A stretch of DNA of 64,000 nt from Glaciecola punicea ACAM 611 (GTDB lineage: Bacteria > Pseudomonadota > Gammaproteobacteria > Enterobacterales > Alteromonadaceae). A program made the translations under genes and the position numbers. The stretch's first letter is position 1; every line of letters begins with the position of its first letter. The notes under the pieces were generated by a model. It did not search any database and was not told the DNA's origin. It saw nothing but the letters and a program-made list of their open reading frames with translations. Of the stretch, positions 58,072 through 64,000 are shown piece by piece. Location of the stretch: positions 62,001 to 126,000 of the forward strand of contig NZ_BAET01000008.1 in NCBI RefSeq assembly GCF_000252165.1, read 5' to 3'.

Positions 58072-59154
58072 TCACTGCCTTGGCGTTATTGCACGTTTTT
58101 TTACTAGCAACTGAGATTTCGCCTGAATTCTGTCTTCGATCAACGTATAAAAATCATCATCAATAGTCGCGTCAATACGCAGATACCACGCATTTTTATG
58201 AATAAAACCCATACATTTAACCGCGTCTTTTTCAGTCATCAGCACCCACCCGTTTGTCGGCAGGTCGTCTTGGGTGAACTGATGATGATCGGCAAATGAA
58301 ATCGTCCTATCCAGCTTAAGCTGCATATTCTCTAATGTATCGAAAAAGCGCTTTGGATCGCCTATTCCTGCAAGCGCAGTAAAAACAGTATTTTCACCTG
58401 CACGTTTAACATTCACGGCAAATTCAGCTAAGCTTTTTTTTTCTTGCGTATTTACGTTTACCCAGCAAGAAGGCTGCAAACGCATTTCAAAGGCCGTCAT
58501 CACTGAGTCAAAATTGGCCTTGCTTGACTTTTTATGCGCCGAAAAACCAATGTTATGCACAAGAGCATCAACCGTCTTCAAACGCCAAACACCCTCTCGT
58601 AGCGGGCCCATTGGCAACAAATAGCCATTGCCTACACCGCGTTTGTCAAGCACGCAAATTTCAACGTCTCGTTTCATTGCATAATGCTGTAATCCGTCGT
58701 CACATATTATTACGTTGGCAGCTGTATTTTGCTCAATGAACTTAACGCCTCTAGCACGAACGGGATCAATTACCACTATGCACGGTGCTCGTTTACTAAT
58801 TAATGCAGGTTCATCGCCGACTAGCGCGGCAGAATCATTTTTGTCTACCAAACAGGGAAAGTTTGTCTGGCTGCCGCCGTAGCCTCTTGATAGAACAGCC
58901 AGTGTATAACCTTTATTTCGCAAAGTGCTGATCAGTGCCAGTACAAGTGGCGTTTTACCATTTCCGCCAACACCGATGTTTCCCACTACAATGACAGGAA
59001 TTGATGCTTCATTAGACGCAAACAAACCCGTGCGAAATAAAAAACGCCTGGTAGAAGATAGCAACCAGAACACGAAAGTAAGCGGGAATAAGCACCACAC
59101 CCATTTAGCATTGGAATACCAAGCACTGATAAGCTTTGTTGTCATGTTATTCAT
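58072..59154 (-). CDS. lpxK: Tetraacyldisaccharide 4'-kinase
   Basis: LpxK phosphorylates the 4' position of the lipid A precursor at the inner membrane. A hydrophobic N-terminal segment ([17 protein letters not shown], about 18-34) anchors it. The Walker A region [19 protein letters not shown] (about 54-72) is the characteristic LpxK form, followed by [31 protein letters not shown] (catalytic/metal loop) and DHHQF with a C-terminal TEKDAVKC. Length is 360 aa against 328 in E. coli. It starts 24 bp after msbA. Confidence 0.95.
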   Translation of the reverse strand: MNNMTTKLISAWYSNAKWVWCLFPLTFVFWLLSSTRRFLFRTGLFASNEASIPVIVVGNIGVGGNGKTPLVLALISTLRNKGYTLAVLSRGYGGSQTNFPCLVDKNDSAALVGDEPALISKRAPCIVVIDPVRARGVKFIEQNTAANVIICDDGLQHYAMKRDVEICVLDKRGVGNGYLLPMGPLREGVWRLKTVDALVHNIGFSAHKKSSKANFDSVMTAFEMRLQPSCWVNVNTQEKKSLAEFAVNVKRAGENTVFTALAGIGDPKRFFDTLENMQLKLDRTISFADHHQFTQDDLPTNGWVLMTEKDAVKCMGFIHKNAWYLRIDATIDDDFYTLIEDRIQAKSQLLVKKRAITPRQ

Positions 59155-59178
59155 TCTTTGTCACTAAAGGCGAAGCCG

Positions 59179-60960
59179 TTAAGATGCAGAAAACTGTAGC
59201 GAATGAAGCTGTGCATACATGCCATTTTTCGCCAGCAGCGCCTTGTGGTTGCCAAATTCTAAAATTTCACCGTTTTCTACCACTAAAATTAGGTCAGCAT
59301 TTTCAATAGTTGAAAGTCGGTGGGCAACTACAATGCTGGTGCGAGAGCGCTGCAGTTCGTCTAGCTGTTGTTGAATAAACTTTTCTGACTCGGTGTCAAG
59401 GGCAGAAGTGGCCTCATCTAGCAGTAATATAGGCGAGTCGGCTAATATGGCTCTGGCAATAGCGATTCGCTGGCGTTGTCCACCTGACAGCATAAGCCCA
59501 TTTTCGCCCACAATAGTGTCAAAGCCATCGTTTTGCTGTTTAACAAAGTCTGTTACATGTGCCATATCTGCTGCTCTTATAATTTGCTCTCGGCTTACCT
59601 CACCTTCCTTGCCATAGGCAATGTTGTTGGCAATAGTGTCGTTAAACAATACAACCTGCTGCGAGACTAAGGCAAATTGGGCGCGCAGACTGCGCAGGGT
59701 GAATTCATTAATGTTAACATCGTCAAGCATTATTTGCCCCGAGTCTGGAGAGTAAAAACGTGTCAGTAAGTTTGAAAGCGTCGATTTACCGCCGCCAGAG
59801 CGCCCTACTAAGGCAACGGTTTGTCCAGGCTCAACGTCAAAGCTCACGTTCTTAATAGCGGGATCTTTTCTAGTTGGATAAGTAAACGTAACATTTTGCA
59901 GGCTTAATTTTCCGCTTGACCGAGCCATTACCTTTTTCCCCGTGTCGGTCTCGTTTTGGGTGTCAAGTACAGCAAATATGCTGGCGCAAGCCGCCATACC
60001 TTTTTGAAATTCAGTGTTTACGGTGGTTAACTGTTTTAAGGGCTTAAGCAACATTACCATACACACAATGACGTTAATAAAGATACCCACGGTAAGCTCT
60101 TCAACCATCGAGGGTAAACTTGCCGCAAACAACACAAACGCAAGAGCAACCGAAGCAATAATTTGAATAGATGACACACTGAGTATTTGAGAGGTTACCA
60201 ACTTCATATTTTGTAATCTGTTTTGATTGTTTCTATAGGCAAACTTGTCTGCTTCATATTTTTGACCGTCATGCATAAGGACTACTTTATGTCCTTTCAC
60301 TGCTTGTTCTACACTGGCAGTTAAGGTCCCCATTGCCTGCTGTATAGCCTTGCTTACTATCCGAAAACGTTTGCTGACAATAGACACGATGAGGCCTACA
60401 ACCGGCCCTATTAAGAAAAAAATAAGCGATAATTTCCACGAGTAATAAAACATAACCGCGACTAGGCCCAACACGAACATGCCGTCTCTGACTAAGGTCA
60501 GCATTGCTTTGCCGGCCGCACCACGCACTTGTTCGGTATCAAAAATGACTTTAGAAATAAGACTGCCTGAAGAGTTATGATCGTGATATTCAACCGGTAA
60601 GTGAATAAACTTTTCAAACAACTCTTGGCGCATTTTCATGACCACTTTAGTGCCTATGTACTCAAGCGTATACGAGCCCATGAAGTTGAAAATACCTCTT
60701 AATAAAAACAGTGGCACTATAAACAAGGCGGCGGTTTTTAAATAATCGTAGTTCCCTATATTAAGGCTTTGATCTATCAAAGGTCTTACTTGAGAAAACA
60801 CAAAGGTGTCAACTCCGGCATACCCAACCATGCCTAATACTGCAAAAAAAAAGAGAAGCTTAAACGGCTTTATGTAGCTGAGGAACCGGCGCAGCACAGC
60901 TTTAGACTGGTTTTTTTCAAGCGCAGCACTGACATTCTTGATAATGGGAGATGGTGACAT
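59179..60960 (-). CDS. msbA: Lipid A export ATP-binding/permease protein MsbA
   Basis: MsbA flips core-lipid A across the inner membrane as a homodimeric ABC exporter. Six membrane helices lie in residues 30-310 (FFFAVLGMVGYAGVDTFVF begins the first). The nucleotide-binding domain has Walker A GRSGGGKST (about 388), Q-loop VSQQVVLFNDTIANNIAYG, signature LSGGQRQRIAIARA (about 490) and Walker B ILLLDEATSALD. VSQQVVLFNDTIANNIAYG is close to E. coli MsbA, separating it from other exporters. It heads the msbA-lpxK-ycaR-kdsB cluster. Confidence 0.95.
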   Translation of the reverse strand: MSPSPIIKNVSAALEKNQSKAVLRRFLSYIKPFKLLFFFAVLGMVGYAGVDTFVFSQVRPLIDQSLNIGNYDYLKTAALFIVPLFLLRGIFNFMGSYTLEYIGTKVVMKMRQELFEKFIHLPVEYHDHNSSGSLISKVIFDTEQVRGAAGKAMLTLVRDGMFVLGLVAVMFYYSWKLSLIFFLIGPVVGLIVSIVSKRFRIVSKAIQQAMGTLTASVEQAVKGHKVVLMHDGQKYEADKFAYRNNQNRLQNMKLVTSQILSVSSIQIIASVALAFVLFAASLPSMVEELTVGIFINVIVCMVMLLKPLKQLTTVNTEFQKGMAACASIFAVLDTQNETDTGKKVMARSSGKLSLQNVTFTYPTRKDPAIKNVSFDVEPGQTVALVGRSGGGKSTLSNLLTRFYSPDSGQIMLDDVNINEFTLRSLRAQFALVSQQVVLFNDTIANNIAYGKEGEVSREQIIRAADMAHVTDFVKQQNDGFDTIVGENGLMLSGGQRQRIAIARAILADSPILLLDEATSALDTESEKFIQQQLDELQRSRTSIVVAHRLSTIENADLILVVENGEILEFGNHKALLAKNGMYAQLHSLQFSAS

Positions 60961-61131
60961 TAACGAAATAACCTGATTTATAGCCTTGCTCTAGTTTACC
61001 TTTTTTTCATGCTTTTAGGCTAACTTATTGATAATAACCATAGACAAGAGTTCAAATATCGCCATGTTTAGACTAAAAAGAACATAACGTTTGATATTAA
61101 TAGTTAAAGGCACCGTTCACGGTAAGTAATT

Positions 61132-63531
61132 TTACCTTGCTTTAAAAAACCACCTTGGATATTCATCTTCACGATAAGATGACACCACAATGTCGTTCTG
61201 CGTAATCGTGATGTTTATTCTGCCGTGCTGCCCTGTCACATATACCTTTGCATTAACACTTTTGTAGCGATTGACAACACTTTGAGCAGGAAAACCCCAG
61301 CGATTATTATTACCACTTGTAAACACCACGTATTCTGGCGAAACAGCACTTACGAATTTTGCTGTGGAGGAGGTTTTACTGCCGTGGTGAGGTGCAATCA
61401 ATATGCTACTGTTAAGTGAGTTTGTATCTTTATACATGGCGACAATTTGTGCTTCGCTTTGTTTTTCAATATCGCCCGTTAACAAAATAGAGTGCTCGCC
61501 TTTATGCAATTTAATAACACAGCTATGCCGGTTTTCATCGCCTGAAATAGGCTTAAGCGGCCACAAAATCTGCGCCTCAAACCCTAAGAAGTTAGCCACA
61601 CCCGATGGATGAAGTGCCAAGAAATCTTGTCTATTACAGCCTTTTTGTGGCGATAGAGCCTGCCCAATTTCCAAATGCTGTTTAATGATGTTAGCTCCAC
61701 CCGCATGATCATTGTCTAAATGACTTACTATGAAATACTTGAGCTTATTTATGTTCTCATGTTTAAAAAATGGCAGCAATACCGAATTTGCCATACTAAA
61801 ACCCGCAAACGAACCGCCGGTGTCATATAGCATTGTGCCATTCTTATCTTTTATAACAATGGCACTGCCTTGACCCACATCCATAGCGTACAAATGCGAT
61901 TTATTTTCTGAAAATGCGTGTTTATCAATAAATTTTTGATGAATGACACACACACCCAATATACTAAGCACTAGTGGCATTTTGCCATTCCATGGGGGTA
62001 ATGTTATGAGTAAAAATGCTAGTACTATGCCGGGATGAGTTAGCCAAGCCATGCTTTTTTTGACCCACAGTGCCGATTGCCAATCTTCACCCAAGAATTG
62101 CGATGTGCCACCATCAAGCCAATTTAATAACAAGAATGCATATTCAAAACAAGTATTAATTAGCCAATATATGATAGCAACATCAAAACCTATAGCGACG
62201 ATAATAGCAGCCACCAAACATAGTGGTACCAGCACAAAAGTCACAAGGGGGATCATAAATAAATTAGCAAAAAACGAAACGACTGGCAAAGATGAAAACG
62301 TGAACGCTATTAACGGCAGAGTAATTACACTTATAAATAACTGTAGTTTTATAGTGTGCATAAATTTACTCACCAGTGAGGCGTTTGCTGGTAGTTTGAA
62401 ACGCCAAAGAAAAAGCATGATAACTAACACCACTGTAAAGCTTAACCAAAAACTAATCCCCAATATTGAAAATGGAAAAATAATAAAAAAACTGCTCAGC
62501 AAGATCAACAGAACGTTCGGCATTCGCCAATGCTTGGCAAACATCACAAGTGTGGTCCAAAACAACATGGTGAATAGTGCTCTCATTACGGGAATTTCAA
62601 AGCCCGCTATATAAGCATAAGCAACACAAATGCTGCAAGGTAACATGAGCAAATGTGGTCTAAAACTAACGCTCATGACTACATTAGGATGAAGCGCTGA
62701 TGCAAAAAATAAGCCTTTACCAATAAGAAATGTGAAGCTAAACACGATCCCTAAATGCATTCCCGATATAGCAAATAAATGCGCGGTGCCAGTGCGTTGC
62801 ATTAAGCCCCAATCATCTTTGGTTAACATTCTCCTGTCACCATAGCTTAAGGCTAGTATCCACCTAATATTAGGTAAATCATGCTCTGAAAGTAGATTCA
62901 CGCTACGCTGCCTTATACTTGAACTTTGCGAAATAAATTGATTGGAAGGACTTTGCCTTACATAGCCAAGCGCAGTTATATTTTTACTGCTGAGCCACTG
63001 CTGATAATTAAAACCATCTGGGTTTGCCAGACCTGCAGGCGGCTTTAACCGTATAAACAATCTCACGCTGTCTCCCTGCTGCAGCGATAAGCGTGGCGAA
63101 TACCACGACAGCCTTACCTTTGGTTTTATAATTTGCGTTTGCTCGCCTATTTTATCAATGACAAAGTTAAATTTAATCGCGCGCTGATCAAGCGCGCTTG
63201 ATTGCTTAGCGCTATCTTTAGCCGGTGATATACCATGCAGGTTATTAGCTGGCAGGGGTGCTAATAAACTAACCACCTTACCCTGTACAATTAGATTGTT
63301 GTTATATAAGTCATTATCAATTTGCCATGAAAGATAATAGTAGCCGCAAAAGCTTGCCCATAAAAAACCGACTAATGTTCCTGCTGCAAGGGCCGAAGAT
63401 CTTGTAAGGACTACAAATAAGAGCGCAATAATTGCTAAAGCAATGAGTGATATTTGCGGTAAACTAGGCCATAATGTGCTGCTTAAGAATGTTATTATAA
63501 AACCAAGCAGAGTTTTTTCACTCTTCGTCAT
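61132..63531 (-). CDS. comEC: ComEC/Rec2 DNA-uptake channel protein
   Basis: ComEC forms the inner-membrane channel that takes up single-stranded DNA in natural transformation. The 799-aa protein has a full three-part layout: N-terminal helices and a soluble OB-like domain (to about 225), the competence domain with multiple helices (TGTAHLFAISGMHLGIVFS at about 250, then hydrophobic runs to about 530), and a C-terminal metallo-beta-lactamase-like domain with MDVGQGSAIVI, SHLDNDHAGGANI (about 645-660), LLTGDIEK and APHHGSKTSS. All metal motifs are intact, so a working nuclease is plausible. It lies upstream of msbA, as ycaI (the E. coli comEC homologue) does. Confidence 0.94.
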   Translation of the reverse strand: MTKSEKTLLGFIITFLSSTLWPSLPQISLIALAIIALLFVVLTRSSALAAGTLVGFLWASFCGYYYLSWQIDNDLYNNNLIVQGKVVSLLAPLPANNLHGISPAKDSAKQSSALDQRAIKFNFVIDKIGEQTQIIKPKVRLSWYSPRLSLQQGDSVRLFIRLKPPAGLANPDGFNYQQWLSSKNITALGYVRQSPSNQFISQSSSIRQRSVNLLSEHDLPNIRWILALSYGDRRMLTKDDWGLMQRTGTAHLFAISGMHLGIVFSFTFLIGKGLFFASALHPNVVMSVSFRPHLLMLPCSICVAYAYIAGFEIPVMRALFTMLFWTTLVMFAKHWRMPNVLLILLSSFFIIFPFSILGISFWLSFTVVLVIMLFLWRFKLPANASLVSKFMHTIKLQLFISVITLPLIAFTFSSLPVVSFFANLFMIPLVTFVLVPLCLVAAIIVAIGFDVAIIYWLINTCFEYAFLLLNWLDGGTSQFLGEDWQSALWVKKSMAWLTHPGIVLAFLLITLPPWNGKMPLVLSILGVCVIHQKFIDKHAFSENKSHLYAMDVGQGSAIVIKDKNGTMLYDTGGSFAGFSMANSVLLPFFKHENINKLKYFIVSHLDNDHAGGANIIKQHLEIGQALSPQKGCNRQDFLALHPSGVANFLGFEAQILWPLKPISGDENRHSCVIKLHKGEHSILLTGDIEKQSEAQIVAMYKDTNSLNSSILIAPHHGSKTSSTAKFVSAVSPEYVVFTSGNNNRWGFPAQSVVNRYKSVNAKVYVTGQHGRINITITQNDIVVSSYREDEYPRWFFKAR

Positions 63532-63555
63532 TTGCAGGTACCTGAGAAAACAGCC

Positions 63556-64000
63556 GTGAGCATAATAAAGAACTTAATCCGCCGTTTTTCACCCAGCCAA
63601 CATACGGTGAAGAACCACAAGATGCTAAAAGTATTTGGCACAATGCTACACGACCCAAATTTATGGTTGCTTAATCGTCGCTCCGCTAAGGGCGCTTTTG
63701 GCATTGGGCTTTTCTGCGCTTTTTGGCCAATTCCTTTTCAAATGGCCCTGTCTGCTGCACTTGCCATTCCAATGCGCGTTAACCTACCCTTAGCTATTAC
63801 GACCGTGTGGGTATCAAACCCTATTACCATGCCACCGCTATTCTACTGTGCTTATTTGGTAGGAAGTACTGTACTTGGGACTGAAATGTCGCATTTTAAT
63901 TTTGAGCTAAGCTGGGCGTGGTTGGGGCAATCTTTAACCACTATGGGGCCTGCCTTTTTACTAGGCTGTCTTATCTGCTCACTAGTGGCTGGGGCTATCG
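63556..64000 (+). CDS. DUF2062 family membrane protein (partial, cut by window end)
   Basis: From GTG 63556 the frame is open to the window edge (148 codons seen). The sequence MLHDPNLWLLNRRSAKGAFGIGLFCAFWPIPFQMALSAALAI is the DUF2062 signature, with membrane helices following (ITTVWVSNPITMPPLFYCAYLVG, GPAFLLGCLICSLVAGA). Family members of about 170-180 aa are inner-membrane proteins of unknown function, so only a short C-terminus is missing. It is divergent from comEC with 24 bp between the start codons, so the two promoters must overlap the opposing genes. No clear ribosome site precedes the GTG. Confidence 0.85.
   Translation, partial: MSIIKNLIRRFSPSQHTVKNHKMLKVFGTMLHDPNLWLLNRRSAKGAFGIGLFCAFWPIPFQMALSAALAIPMRVNLPLAITTVWVSNPITMPPLFYCAYLVGSTVLGTEMSHFNFELSWAWLGQSLTTMGPAFLLGCLICSLVAGAI

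Noticed and set aside
62051-62614. A 187-codon open frame on the plus strand opposite comEC
   Set aside because: ComEC is conserved through this stretch; the antisense frame has no recognisable motif and reflects the hydrophobic codon pattern of the membrane domain.

Overview
The window is a chromosomal segment of a gammaproteobacterium, most likely from the Alteromonadales (Glaciecola/Paraglaciecola/Alteromonas-like). This is inferred from gene families and gene order: cysB, yejK|yejLM, a four-gene valine-catabolic operon, sdhCDAB-sucABCD divergent from gltA, and msbA-lpxK-ycaR-kdsB. No database search was possible. The DNA is moderately AT-rich and densely coded. I saw no rRNA, tRNA, CRISPR array, prophage or complete insertion sequence.

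Layout. 1-8.7 kb: the end of an upstream gene, pabB overlapping a Nudix CoA diphosphatase, sdaA, a 65-bp perfect hairpin element, cysB, a decayed patch, an SrmB-like DEAD-box helicase, a small EF-hand protein and trhO. 8.7-17.4 kb: another decayed patch, a DUF6279 lipoprotein, an Mpo1-like membrane protein, an M61 aminopeptidase convergent with an M23 endopeptidase, a tandem-domain pterin synthase overlapping yejK, then yejL-yejM. 17.4-22.3 kb: the valine operon (mmsA, isobutyryl-CoA dehydrogenase, HIBYL-CoA hydrolase, mmsB) with palindromic operators upstream. 22.5-35.6 kb: a dead response-regulator gene, glutathione peroxidase, cmoM, a Nif3-like protein, sohB, yciK, glnS, an FKBP isomerase, a PEBP protein, 3-hydroxybutyrate dehydrogenase, hrpB and an MscS channel.

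35.6-47.5 kb is the TCA-cycle locus: sdhCDAB, sucAB and sucCD run leftward and gltA rightward. The 612-bp divergent region between sdhC and gltA holds an 11-bp-period triple repeat. A strong terminator separates sdhB from sucA. 47.6-64 kb holds a DUF3429 protein, phosphomannomutase, tcdA, a DedA-like protein, a RidA protein, a gene remnant, a DUF2919 protein, proBA, rimO, then the envelope cluster kdsB-ycaR-lpxK-msbA, comEC, and the start of a DUF2062 gene cut by the window edge.

The genes are overwhelmingly core metabolism, RNA modification and envelope biogenesis, and I found no convincing new multi-gene system. The most informative non-textbook signals are: the perfect 31-bp-arm hairpin at sdaA/cysB; the helically phased repeats upstream of sdhC/gltA; the dyad operators at sdaA and mmsA; a SucB with two near-identical lipoyl domains whose codons have diverged; a YejM with a shortened, degenerate periplasmic domain; and a scatter of gene remnants, including pieces resembling a histidine kinase and a response regulator, which suggests recent loss of a signalling pair.
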